From: Bradysia coprophila
Taxonomy: Eukaryota > Arthropoda > Insecta > Diptera > Sciaridae
Direction: 5' to 3'
Length of the DNA: 64,000 nt
Assembly (NCBI RefSeq): GCF_014529535.1
Contig: NW_023503307.1
Location: forward strand, 1,667,739-1,731,738
Below, in pieces: positions 47,057 through 59,620 of this stretch (its first letter is position 1; every line of letters starts with the position of its first letter). Position numbers and translations under genes: made by a program. The notes beneath the pieces are model-generated. The model worked only from the letters and a program-made list of their open reading frames with translations, had not been told where the DNA came from and searched no databases.

Positions 47057-48043
47057 CATAAGGGCATCGCCGGGTTTTTTTACGTTACGCTTTAGCAACG
47101 GACTAGAAGGACATTTAAGTACTACCCGAAAAACAAAGCCAAAAACAAGAAAAACTCAGATCAGGAAAATTCAAAAAATCAAAAATCAAAAAAGCCCAAA
47201 GCCCAAAAGCCTTCAACAGAAGGTTCAAAGAAAAACTTCAAGATTATTAGCACAGGACCAACTGAAATGCCTCAAAAAAACTTAAACTCAGGATAAATCA
47301 TCCCAGAAATTTTTTTACAATAATAAAAACAGAGCAAAAATAGGAAAAGTTAACAGCAAAAACCAACAGAAACTCAAAAATTAAAATAAAAAGTTAAAAT
47401 AAAATAAAATAAAATAAAAAGTGAAACAAACATAAACGAAAACGGAAATGAAAACAATCGAAAACAAAAGAGACAATTCAAAACTTAACTGAGTATTTTA
47501 ACTTATCCCTTACCCTCACACCATTTCACGCCGAGTGAGTCATGATAGAAAAGCTATCGAAGCAGAAGCTGTTTCGGCCTCAAGTTGTAGCAGTGGCCCA
47601 AGGTCAGCGTGGTCCGACCATCATCAGTTGCTTCCACTACAACTTTTCGCAATACAGCCATGAAAACCTACAGTTGAACTAGTAGCAGGGTTTTCATTAA
47701 CACAAAGAACAAAATTTCATGAAGCATCATGAACGGCCTGACAAAATGAAAAGTAAAATGAAACGGTCCCAACATAAACAACAGTAAAACATGTCAGCAA
47801 GTGAAATCACAATAAAATCATAATAAAATCACAAAAACACAGTGCCGTCGAACGGAGCACAAGAAATTATAAATAAAAACAAAAATAAAACGTCCTTCCT
47901 CCAGATCACGAGACTCATTAAGTACCTTGTTTTTCTCCATCTTGATTTGCGCACCGCAAGCTTCTTTGCTATTTAACCAAGATTAAAACCAAATCTAATT
48001 TAACTGAAACAAATTAAACAATCTCCACAGACAGCCAAAAACC
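47057..48043. other. A-rich spacer between the 633-bp direct repeats
   Basis: Strongly A-rich on the plus strand, with an (AAAAT)n run near 47390-47420. No gag- or pol-like protein could be read, which argues against an ordinary LTR element. Confidence 0.4.
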
Positions 48044-48676
48044 AAAATACATGAAAAGCCGTTAGTTGACCCTTCACCCATAAAAATTTGTAATGAATAG
48101 TACTCAACAACGCCCTAGGCACATCCTGTGTTGTTTGAGAACAAAAGATTCCAATAACAGAGGCATGCCTGTTCTTGATGTGCGTTGGTGAGAGGCAACA
48201 AAATCTTTCTAGTTATTTTAAAATTTAAATAACTTAAATAGTTCGGAAACGTTCAGTTACCGACAGTTTAGGACATTTTAGAAAAGCTTTCTAAATTGTT
48301 CCGTAACGAATTGTTCTACTGCGACGAAGGTTATAGCGAAATATTGGAATGGAATTTACAATGGACTGGACATTCATACAATTGAGTTACAAACAAATTT
48401 TTTTTTTTTATTTTTTATCGATGGAGAACCTAATTATAAGACACTTTGTCTCGTATCATATGCCAAAAAAAGTTAAAACTTTTTTTATAAATCATTTTGA
48501 AAGTCACTGAAAACACGAAAATTCGAATCGAAATACAAACATTTTTGATGACATACTGTATTTCTATTCGAATTTTCGTGTTTTAAGTGACTTTCAAAAT
48601 GATTTATAAAAAAAGTTTTAACTTTTTTTGGCATATGATACGAGACAAAGTGTCTTATAATTAGGTTCTCCATCGA
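48044..48676 (+). repeat. 633-bp direct repeat, right copy
   Basis: Same sequence as 46424-47056 at an offset of exactly 1620. Here the hairpin is complete because the sequence continues to 48712. Confidence 0.9.
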
Positions 48677-48712
48677 TAAAAAAAAAAAAAAAAATTTGTT
48701 TGTAACTCAATT
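48380..48712. mobile_element. Long-armed fold-back MITE, about 333 bp
   Basis: The left end AATTGAGTTACAAACAAATT and right end AATTTGTTTGTAACTCAATT are exact inverse repeats. The arms continue through a poly-T/poly-A tract and CGATGGAGAACC up to a loop near 48545, so nearly the whole element is two arms of about 150 bp. The minus frames at 46865-47098 and 48485-48673 are shadows of the hairpin. Confidence 0.75.
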
Positions 48713-48960
48713 ACAAAAACGTTATCAGAGTAAATGAAATATTTCGCTCATTTTGTCCTCAGTACGGAAGGTGCCCATGACAGGAGCTGTGTTGCCTCTT
48801 TGGATAGCCATATTTGTCTTTGACCAGGGCTCATTCGACTTCAGTGCTATTTTTTTGCTCAATTCGTCGAAGAAACGAATGGTCTCGTCACACCAAAACG
48901 CCATTGTGTTGAATAATAAATCTGGAGCCAAAACAGTGTACCGCCAGTAAGTTATAGATA
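48713..48960 (-). other. Possible exon or gene fragment, unrecognised
   Basis: Open minus-strand frame with balanced composition (FNTMAFWCDETIRFFDEL, NTAPVMGTFRTEDKM), richer in GC than its surroundings. It ends with a stop soon after KMSEIFHLL. A CAG acceptor-like site precedes it, but no partner exon was found. It could be a transposase or host-gene fragment; I do not recognise the family. Confidence 0.3.
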
Positions 48961-50100
48961 GTTAGTTGTTCATGAAAACATAAAAACAATTTGTCGTTTA
49001 AGTGACTAGAAGTGTTGGTTTTATTAAACTCTTAAAAAACAATTTCATAAGTTAATTAAGTTGTTAAATCGCAATGCGCTCAATTAAACTCTTTTGAACT
49101 TTTTCTTTGGGAGAAAAAGGAAACACATTTCATACGGATTTGTCAAAACTACCAGCTTAAATTTATGCATCGACTTAATTACAATTTTCTTTTAACTTTG
49201 CGAACAATAAAACCGGGCCATCATGGGTCTTATATCTTCGGTTCAATTCTATTTCTCATCTACAAAAAATGGTCCTAATGTTAAATCTTAAATTCGAAAT
49301 ACGTGGTATTAGCGTATTGGTATTACATAATTGTTTTGGGAGAAATGTGCTACAAATTTAAACCGTACATTTTAAAACGGTCAACAACGCAACTTTAGAT
49401 TTGTAGCACATTTCCGCTGCGAACATAAAACAATAGATTTTCGGGTTTATAGGAAAATTTACTAATTTTTACGGACTGAAAAGTGGTAAACTTGAGATAT
49501 ATGTATCACACCTATAGGAATATAATAAATTGATTTTATGTTAAGAAGATTATACTTTAACGACGAAGTTTTGGTTTAAAACTTAAAAACATTTCAGAAC
49601 AGTATCTCTAGGTAACGATTTTTAATATGGTGAGCGGTATTTAAAATTGTATCTTCTTCACTGTAATGCGGTAACTGAACTCGTTGGTAAAACATTAAGC
49701 TGATTCTTTTTGCACAAATGAGCGGGAGTAGGGTATTGACAGGAATCATTTTGGTCTGCCAATGCAGCTCTCTAGCAGAGAGCTGCCTTGGGTCTGCACG
49801 TTAAAGGTAGAGAACTTACATCCCGAAGAGAATCAATCAAATTAAGGACCAGATTTGAAATAAATCCTAACAGACTAAATATATGGATGTAGTTTTCTTG
49901 CACTATACTGGCTACGTGTCTACGTGGCTACGGGCAGGATATTTTGAATATAATATCCGGGTTAGGCCTTCCAAGCTTGATTTAGCATTTAAAAAAGTAA
50001 ACTTTCGACATTCAGCGCCGGGACAGTTTTTTTAAAAAACGTCCACCCGCACACTTTTAGGGGTCACTTCGCCATTATTATTATTTTTTATGAGCCCTCA
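48961..50100. other. Non-coding stretch with a small hairpin
   Basis: No gene seen. Inverted arms GAAATGTGCTACAAAT (about 49343) and ATTTGTAGCACATTTC (about 49400) form a short fold-back of roughly 90 bp. A separate perfect 10-bp-arm palindrome lies at 49764-49786. Confidence 0.45.
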
Positions 50101-50105
50101 ACTCA

Positions 50106-50455
50106 CCCCTTGGCAATTTTCTAGCCTACATTTGTGCGCAAAAATATTCGTTTTTTGATGATTTCTCTGAACCAAAATCTTTTTTTGAGAAAGTAAACTC
50201 ATTAAAGCGTGCGAAAATGTGTTACTATTAAGGAAAAATTGGTTTGTGGTCGATAACTGAACCCACTTGGAGAAACCTTTGCAAAACACATAAATTTACA
50301 CATTTGCAAAGGTTTCTCCAAGTTTTCCCTTAAAAGTAACACATTTTTGCATGCTTAATGGTTGCACTTTTTCAAAAAAAGATTTTGGTTCAGAGAAATC
50401 ATCAAAAAACGAATATTTTTTTGCGCACAAATGTAGGCTAGAAAATTGCCAAGGG
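50106..50455. mobile_element. Fold-back element, 350 bp
   Basis: CCCCTTGGCAATTTTCTAGC at the left is the exact inverse of the right end GCTAGAAAATTGCCAAGGGG. The arms pair nearly throughout (GATGATTTCTCTGAACC, CTTGGAGAAACCTTTGCAAA) to a short loop near 50290. Non-coding; no target-site duplication was resolved. Confidence 0.75.
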
Positions 50456-51240
50456 GTAAGCGCTCTTAATATTTTCCGACAATTCCTACTTTTCCAAAAA
50501 AATCGATTCGAGAAAATTTAATGTTTTACGAAGCTGTGCTTCCCTGAGAAATACGAAGTAATCATTCAAAAATCATAGCAATAAATTAATGTCGACTGAT
50601 TGGTGGGTCGGATCAAGGAATAAAATAATTGATCGGTGAAATCAGAAATCCTTTTGGCAAAATTTGAATTTACTATAGAGGCTACTGGTCTACTTGTATC
50701 AAAGCTACTTTGTGCACACACTTCGTTTTGACATCAAATATTGTTAACCTTTGACACTTTGGCAGTTTTACTATCGGATCTACTACTTCATTTGATGTAA
50801 GTATTTTCAAGAGATTGATTTCAAATCTGTCATTAGTTTTGATAATCCATGATAATCCATGATCCATGACCACTATATAAGACCAAATTAGTCAGAGCTC
50901 GTCGTTCATTTATGAAGTTGTTATCGATAACAGATGATAACCGTCCGTGACCATATTGCAAACAGGGATGCACAAAAAATTAATTTGATTGATGATTTGG
51001 GACAAATGAACGGAATAAAAAAAATATTTCTACCATTTTTCGCGAAAGACGTTCAACGTGTCTGAGGTTCAACGTTCGAATTTTGCGAGCCCAATAACGT
51101 CAAAGTCCGTCAAGTACCGCACAAACTCGTTTGTTTCTGAAAGGATTTTCAATAAATATGGTTTTAATAGTACGTCAAAGGCAGTGATTAAATCGTACCC
51201 CGGACACGATGATCTCGACTCGAATAAAAAAAAAGCTTGA

Positions 51241-52117
51241 GAGGGATTCTTTTGAAAAACAGACTACCGAAATCGGACGCATTTTCCAGTGGACTTTTTT
51301 ATATGTGCCTAGAAAGGCATTCGACCCTAGAAGCCAAAACCACTTTCAAAAAAATTCTTCGAAGTTTGTGTGGCTGGTGAAAGGTGATCACAAACCGAAA
51401 ACTGCACTTTTCTTACAGAAATTTCTCCAGTTACACGAGCCGCACAGGGTCGTGTGGGGTGTCATTAGGAAGGTACTATTGAGCACATACACATACTATT
51501 GAGCCGAATAGGGACTTATTGTGTTTAAAATTCATTGACACTGAAATATGTGCAGTTAAAGTTTTCAACCGACGACTTACACTGTTCTTACTGAAATTTC
51601 TCGAGGTACACAAAACGTACATGGTCGTGTAGGGTGTCATTTGACAAGTAATTTAATGTGCTTTTGGGCAAAATGGGGTCTTATGTGGTTTGGATGCATT
51701 TACGATGAAATAGAAGTTGAAATGTTTAGGTGTACATATTTCATGATAGATGCATCCAAACTTCATAAGACCCTATTTGACCCAAAAGCACATTAAGAAA
51801 ATTTGCACATTGAGAAATTTCAGTAAGAACAGTGTAAGTCTTCGGTCGAAAACTTTAACTTCATATGTTTCAGTGTCAATGAATTTTAAACACAATAAGT
51901 CCCTATTCGGCTCAATAGTACATGTGATTACCTTTCTAATGACACCCCACACGACCCTGTACGGCTCGCGTAACTGGAGAAATTTTTGTAAGAAAAGTGC
52001 AAGTTTTTGGTTTTGGATCACCTTTCACCAGCCACACAAACTTATAGCCACACATATAAAAAAGTCCACTGTAAAATGCGTCCGATTTCGGTAGGCTGTT
52101 TTTCAAAAGAATCCCTC
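51241..52117. mobile_element. Large fold-back element, about 877 bp
   Basis: GAGGGATTCTTTTGAAAAAC at the left pairs with GTTTTTCAAAAGAATCCCTC at the right. Long inner parts pair too (ACCGAAATCGGACGCATTTT, GTCGTGTGGGGTGTCATT, GGGACTTATTGTGTTTAAAATT). The centre lies near 51725. The frames at 51209-51502, 51750-52094 and 51773-52021 are mirror images from the two arms, not genes. Confidence 0.75.
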
Positions 52118-52139
52118 TGATTCATTTTCGATGAATTGT

Positions 52140-52845
52140 TAGAGCGTTTATGTGGGCCTAATATTGAGAATTATTTCGCCAAATTTCACTAAATTCGGTG
52201 AAGTTTTTAGTGAACTTTGCTTTTGGTGAAATTTGGTGAAATATTTGTCAATATTAGGTCCTGCCATTAAGGTGAAGAAAAGGCTTGATTTGTAAGCGTC
52301 AGGATCAAAATGTGAAAGGAAAATTTTACGTGAAGTTGACCTCTCTGTAAGCTACGAGCCGTAACAGTGTAATTAATATTTTTTTCTCTTTTTTATTGTT
52401 TAACACGGTAGGGTAAATATTTTTAAAGATTTTGTTAATAAAATTTCCTTTAAAAAGTAACTCGACGTGTAAGTCCTTTTCGTCTGGTTTGAATTTATTG
52501 TTTTTTGCTTTTATATTTTAAATTGTTTATCGGTTAATTAAATAGGCTTAGGCTTTTTAGCTGTAAGACGTTTGATTCGTTTGTATAAATTGTTTTCATA
52601 ATATCAATTAACATTTATCAGTCAACATATAAGTTTGTGAGGCATGATGCTCGACCCGGACCGATATCACAAAACTAAATATAGAAACTATAAATCAGGC
52701 CCCGGGTCCATATCGTAATACACACGCTCTCACGCCTGCAAACTCAATTTATAATATTTTTTTTAAAGTTAGAATGCTTACTACTTTTACGGTTTCTTCT
52801 TCTTCATTTTATACTTAGCCTACCAAACACACACACACATTATTC
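52140..52845. other. 3' flank of the HECT ligase gene
   Basis: AT-rich, probably including the ligase 3' UTR. A minus-strand AATAAA lies near 52494-52499. A small inverted pair GGTGAA/TTCACC-type cluster occurs at about 52185-52245. No other gene seen. Confidence 0.4.
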
Positions 52846-52849
52846 AATT

Positions 52850-54423
52850 TTACTCAATGCCGAACGTGTTTGTTTCCTCAACAGCAAGCAATAGTTTTTC
52901 ATGCAATATATCCGGTGTCGGATACGGCGGCAAATCCAACCGATTGAAGCATGTATGCGCTCTTGGCAGAGCGTTCGGTTTGCCCCATTTTTCAATACAG
53001 AATCGCCGGGGACCGGTCGAACCGCGCAACGCTGAAAAGCCCTCATACGGTATACTGGACGTTCCCGTTACGAATTGCAGCAATCTTAGACGCTGTTCGT
53101 TTGTGATTTTTTCGATCACTTGCCAGAACCATACGATCACCTGGTGACCGTCGTGATAGCCGCTTCGATATTCGGTATTGGCGCGCCAGTCGTTAATGTC
53201 AATTTCAGCCGTGCCTGCAATGACCAATTCCAATTCTCGAGCGTCGAATACCGATACTAGTCTTGGGTCGACCACTTCGTAGAAGCCACGAACCAGCGAA
53301 TCGGTTTGTTCCTAAGATAAAGTTAAATTTGGGTGTGCCAAATTTGAGTGTTAAAAACGAAATTCATTTTTGGTCAACAATTGACTTACCTTCGATCGTT
53401 CTAGCCTCCATTTGACCATTCTCTCCAAATATTCTTTCTTGTTTTTTTCCGTCACTACCATCGACTTTCCCCCAGTTTTCAATTCCCGTTCAACAATTCT
53501 GCCGAGTAGTTCCTCTGTTACGCAAAATGTCAATCCCAAACTGCTGCCCGAGCCAATATCATTGTCACGTATCCATTGTAGTGATTGGTGAAATTCATTA
53601 TCTCTGGAAATTGATAGAAATGGAAAACGCGAGTGTTTTAATCGTCGAACAGAAAAGATACCAACATGTCGTCGGTTGTACTTACAATGATTCTAGATCA
53701 CTCAAAGAAACTGGTAACCTTAACAACGCCTTATAAAATGGTCGGGTGAAAAAAGCGTCCAATAAGTATTGATGAACTAAGGCTAGTCCCAAAACTCGAC
53801 CACTGAATCGGAACCTAAGCGAATCAAAGCAAAGAGAAACAACGATATCATTGACATGATCATTCCGATGATTCTTATGTGAAAGGCATACCAATCGTGG
53901 CAGTTGTCGACAAAGGTTGACATTGGTGATACTTGAACGGTATATGTATCATTTGCTGAGTATTCAAATAGACCATAGTACGGATTAAATAGCTCTCTAG
54001 ACAGTAGGAAAAAGAATTCTCTCGATGGACCGCCATAGTCTAAGCCCTCTTCGGTATCCCAAAGAACAGCTAAACGGCCACGCTGTAAATCCTTTTTGTT
54101 AGCTGACATGATTCGTCGGAATGCATCTTCCAATAAATGCGATCGTCTGATGTGAAGTCTAAAAGAGAATGGATGCTGTAGTATCATACCTAATCTGAAA
54201 ATGGTGGGGTGCGGTATGACGATATACTCACTTTAGTTTATGTGGACCTTGACCATAACCTTTCGATTCTAATTTTCTATAAAATGACCTAAGCTTAGCT
54301 TCAAAGTCTCTGCGAAATGGTGGCGGTGCTCGCTGAGTCATCCGGCCGTTACACAAGTTTGGTGAACCTTGTGGACTTCTTGGTTGAACTGGAACATAGC
54401 TCATTATTTCTTGCTCGAAGAGG
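52850..54423 (-). CDS. HECW/NEDL-type HECT E3 ubiquitin ligase, 3' exons (partial)
   Basis: Transfers ubiquitin from an E2, through its own cysteine, to substrates. Exons: 54423-54232, 54158-53892, 53814-53686, 53603-53391 and 53311-52850; all introns are GT-AG and phases agree. The translated part begins [12 protein letters not shown] and [12 protein letters not shown], then [20 protein letters not shown], the HECT N-lobe ([58 protein letters not shown]) and the C-lobe ([43 protein letters not shown]) ending ETNTFGIE. The catalytic Cys is in HTCFNRLDL. The [14 protein letters not shown] linker and FGIE-type end match the HECW branch better than Nedd4, Smurf or Su(dx). The first exon listed starts in phase 2, so coding exons upstream must exist; no WW or C2 exon was found by eye up to 64000. 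Confidence 0.88.
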
Positions 54424-57400
54424 CTGTAAATTAAATTGTAAAACAAGAATTAGCAAACACAAGTAAATATGTAAATTTTGGGAATTGAGTCAATATGACG
54501 GATGCTTTTGAATTGATCACTTTATTCAAGCGAAAGAAGACAGAGTATTCTTTATGAATTATCGTATAGACGACGGTCTTGTTTCAAATCATTTAACGTT
54601 TTCGAAAAATGAATTACATTAACCGTGGTAAATTAAAAATTCTTTTTCGGTGTCTCAGAAGATGTTTACTTATGCAATTAACATGTTGTCCGTACTTTGA
54701 AATTGCAAACATGACAAATTATATGGTGTGCGCAGTTGAAATTGATTTGATGCATTTTGTACATTCCATGATCATAGCACCAGACAACTTTTAGAATTTT
54801 CACTAAGCCGATGCAAACATTTTTTAAAAACATGATGAGATCGGGGTGACTGTTGCCTGAGTTCAAAACACAAATCTCCATTACTTGGCTTTTGATCGAT
54901 TTCCTGATTAGACAAAAATGTCATCCAAAGGTCGAGTTTTCTTAGGAACTGACCTACTATTATCACTAAAACGGAAACAAGAAATCCAGCTAAGTTCCTA
55001 GTGGTTGAAGAATTTTAGAACAGGGAAGACAGTGGACCAAGATGACGTCACGTATTTCTAGGAACTGACAACTACTGACCTTAAACAAGCCATAATTACA
55101 GATATTAATCGACAAATTTAGGCAAAAACATATAAAATATTAAGTTTCTAGAACGATGAAGATTTAGGAGTGCCAGGATAAGGAATGAGTTCCCTTACGA
55201 ACAGCAACAGAAATTTTTTTAACGAGAAAAGAAAGTCATTAAAATTGTTGCAAGACACAGAACAGGTTTCAAAGCGATCTATTGAATTTTCCTAAGGGTC
55301 ATCAATTATATCCGAGAAATAGAACTATCCTTAATCCTTGAATAAAAACGAGGAAGAGAGGAAGTAGTTGTGAAATGATGATGCAAGAAACAATTGATTA
55401 AGTATCCAAATCACAACTATGTATGGATAATAGCATGTAGAGTTTTCCAGGCTCCTGGCTCCATATAAAATAAGTTGTATATGAGTGTAGGAAGTGTAGG
55501 AATGAGATGACACCTCATTAAAAAAAAGGTTTTAAAATGGCAAGGGAAAATGAGTATTACTAATTTAGTAATCACTGATTGCAATCCCATTTCCACTCCT
55601 CAAAAAGTTTGTATTGAGATATATTTTAACAAAAAAAATACTGAAAGAATTTTAAGTTTGGGAAAATCGCTCTTCCATTTTCCAGAGAAAAAAAGTTATT
55701 CCATAGTTTCGTATACCATTGAACCAAAATTTTCTATAAAAACATAAACATAAAAGCTCCTACTATACCATGTGTTATCGACAACGACACCAAAGATTCT
55801 AAATAATTATATTTCGTCAGTCAATTGATCAAAAGAAGTACCAGAACAGATAGATGCATTAAACCGTTAATTGACAAAATAATTTAACTTAACTTTCTAA
55901 ATTTTTGGGTACTTTCTTCGTAGAAAAACAGTTCGTGCAACATTCGGTAAGCTTTTGATTTATCTTAGAGCTGGTCAAACTACCTCAGATAGCTTTATAT
56001 TCAAATCTAACATTTTTGTAAGATTATCCATCGAAAATACAATAAAAAACGGAGAAATGTAGGCTAATATATAGTTTGTTCAGCTAAACATCCATGCGTC
56101 TTAATGAATTCTCTTTATATAAATGTATTGTTTGAAGCAGCGTAACGGTAGAGTAATGTTCGATTGTGAGGATTTTTAGAGTATCGTGATTTGAGAAGTA
56201 TAGGACTTAATAACGAGTTTTCAAACTTTTTGTTTAACATTCAAAATCGAAGATCCATCGAAATACGCACAAATGTAGGCTTAAATTATTAGCGTACTGT
56301 TCGCTGCTCTATTATTTTAACCGCAACAAAAATTGCAGAAATATCAATCATTGAGGAGTCCTCCACACACGATAGACTAAAGATGAATTTTGAAGAGCAA
56401 AGGCAAGACACATTTTTGAAAATCGTGAAATATGGGATTGACAAGCTAAAAACGGCAATGTTAAGAAAAAATTTCTTGATTTTTAAAACTTTACAAGAGT
56501 ATCAACATGGTTCAAGGATCTGTTCTCGATTTTCTTAAATTTCCGGAAATGTTTTTTTTCGAATAGAATAATCAGCGCCAATACAACGAATTATCGTCTA
56601 ATTAAAGAAAACCAAAATTTAGATAATGTTTGATTCATGGTACTTGACTTTTCTCTCAAACATTGTAAGATAACATTTCTCATCTACAGTTTCTTAATCA
56701 GATTTGATAAAAACAAACACTCAAATTTATGTTCCTCACTTTTAACCCGAAAAATCGAATTGAAATCGAAACAAAATATCAACAGTCGAACTGAACTTTG
56801 TTCCATTACACTTGATCCCATAAAAATATCTCAACCATTTGATAAACAGCAATAAAATAGAAACATAAATAATTGAAATTATCTCACCCCGATGCACATC
56901 CGTTTGATTGATTTATTTGTGTATGAATAGTGAAATATGAGCGAAATATGAATAATTTAAAGACATTCGACGATAAGTGTAGTCACTTGTTATAAACTAT
57001 AATGTTAATCTAATCTGAAGTGAAGACTATCATCAAGGTTTGCAAAAACAAAACAATAAAGAAGAAGGAAGTAAAACAAACAAACAACAAAGATCTACAG
57101 TTGCAAGATACATAGGCATATACAACTATTATCAGCGTTCAGTCAAGGTGTAAGTAGTTCGTCTACCTTTGAAATTGAAAGCCATACGAAATACGACAAT
57201 CGGAGAGTGTCTGTACGAGCTAATTCAAACGAATGTATATACCAATTAATAGCTCTGGTGTGACACATTAACTTAAATAGATAATTCAGAAATATAAATG
57301 CGATTAGATAAAGGGGCAAATTTTGAATTCCATTCAAATGAAAGAACTGAAAATAACTTTGCATTTGCATGTACTGTAGATGTTGAATGAATGAATGCAG

Positions 57401-59600
57401 TCGATATCCGGAAACAACAACAAAAAATTTGTTTTTCATCCAACAGAGGAAAGTTCACCATCCATTCAAACCAACAGCGAACCGACCAATTCATTGTGAT
57501 TCGTCAATTATATTCATAAATTTCCACAACCAACACTAAAGGGCCAACAGAATAGAGCATTCTATTCTCCGAATAAACACATTTTACGTACTTACAGCGT
57601 GTAAACAATAGAAAAAGCTTTTGTGATGACTCCCATTGTAATCGTACTCCATTAAAGCTGCTTTCATCAAATCCATTAACCATTGCATTACTCATTCAAC
57701 TAGAGCACATAAGGTGCGTCGCGCCATACAATTTAATTTCTTGTGCAAGTCTCTATCTACAGATAATAGATCTATGCTTGGTTCGAATGTTTCGAATTTT
57801 CACTTGTTCGTATTAAGGGCTATTTTAAGCACATCACATTTATTAAAAAGTCTTTGCAGCAAATTATTTTTCTTTTCGTTTCTTCAAAGTTTTGTTTTAA
57901 ACAATCGAATTACTTGAAAGTGTTGCAATGATCCTGAAAATTGTATTGTAACTATTTTAAATGACGTCGACCATAATAAAATAGCCGAGACAGTTAAAAA
58001 GACGCTATATCATACTTGACCTACCACACATATTGATAAAATATACAACGTTTCTGCTGCTAGTATTTCCTAATCTGTTATGTACTAAGCTGTTTAATGT
58101 CTACACTTGTGATCAATGGCCATATGCAAACAGAATGCGTTCTCTTGCCCAGTTTTTCTTTCATTTTTTTTTATTTTAAATTTAAATTGCTCTCGTTTCA
58201 ATATTATTTCCTACATTTTATGTGCTTTATTGTTTGTTTAGATAAGGGATGATTGCTGTAATTATTATTGTGGGTAAATATTTATGATGGTTTGCATACG
58301 TTGATCTCAAAAAGCGATGTCAATATACGTTTAATCTGGTAATTCAGGATATTTTACAACAGAAATTTATTTTATGATAAAAACAATCAAAATGAGATGT
58401 TTGATTTCTCGTTGCTTTTTATTTCACAGACAGATTTACACGTATTAAATGTAGACTATTTAAATATGGAATCGTAATTTAGTATCTTCTTTGGATATTG
58501 AGAGCTTGTCAGTACAGGAACATCTGTTTATTTTGAACCGGAACAATTAACAATATCACCGAAAAGAAGTGTTTATTTCGTTTAAAAAAATTATTTTGTG
58601 GTGAAATTGTTATTGATATTCATCGGGGATCCTAAATTACGTAAATCAGGATTTCTCACGCAAAATCCTTTAAGAGAAAAAGTCCGGAGATTTTAAGATT
58701 AGACTTTTTACAATTTCACAATGTTTTTCTTAACATTTGTGATTTACAGTAACCAGAATTAGAAATTGTTATCCGAATCGTTGATTTTCTTCGTTCCACA
58801 CATTCTACATTGTTATATGTTAATACGATTCGCATTGACTGTCTGACATCCTGTTTCTACGAGCGGGACCAGTGGTGTAACATACACATCATACAAGTGT
58901 TCAATTAATTGATGGAAGTGTGGAACTGTTGGAACTTAAAAAAAGGAGAAGAAAGGAGATGAGAATACACACTAAATGTGTATTAGGCTATTTTGTACTA
59001 TATTTTACTGTAATAAATGAGAGTAAAAACGACGTGAAAATGTCGAAACCAATTTATTTTTTTAACAACTGATTCATTTGTCTTCCGACCGATTCATTGT
59101 CACTCTCATCGTATACAGTAACAGTTGTTCTATGGTATGTCTCTAAAATGCGTAGATTTTTGGAATAAAATTAAATAAGAACATCCGCATTTTGACAGCA
59201 GCTCAAAGTTTCGCAAAGTTTTTTTTATTAGCTGCAGGTTTTGAAGTTATGACTAACTTTTATTTAAAAAAATCGGTACATTTTGGAGGCGTACCGTAAA
59301 ACAATTATTTGCTTATAGTCATGCTTTGCGTCGATTAAAAATAGCTTGTCTGGGTGCTCTTATATAATTGTTTAAACTAATTTTAAGCAAACTGTAACAG
59401 TAGCAAAATAAAATACGACAATTGTCTTTTCAATGCAATTTGCTACTTATCAATATCGGTATACATACTTGGCGTTTCAAAAAAAAATTATCTGAATTTA
59501 AGTCCCTGAAATTATTTGATCATCGAGTGAATTAACACAAACAAGAAGACATTTCCTTTTGTGACTAAACAACTCCATTACAGCGAATGAGGACCGTCAA
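54424..59600. other. Probable intron or upstream region of the ligase gene
   Basis: About 5 kb with no exon I can join to the ligase. An open minus frame starting at ATG 57695 and ending at a GTAAGT donor (57595) looks exon-like, but its phase would give an early stop if spliced to 54423. Confidence 0.35.
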
Positions 59601-59620
59601 CGTCAACACATTATTTCAGT

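Noticed and set aside
46865..48673. Paired 62-77-codon minus-strand frames
   Set aside because: Both derive from the same hairpin inside the 633-bp repeats; identical frames come from repeat identity, not from a gene.
46424..48676. LTR retrotransposon with 633-bp LTRs
   Set aside because: Repeat ends are not TG...CA, no target-site duplication, primer-binding site or gag/pol is visible, and the break lies inside a MITE arm.
57596..57695. First exon of the HECT ligase (ATG 57695, GTAAGT donor)
   Set aside because: Splicing to the exon at 54423 gives a stop after a few codons, and no HECW N-terminal, C2 or WW motif is present.
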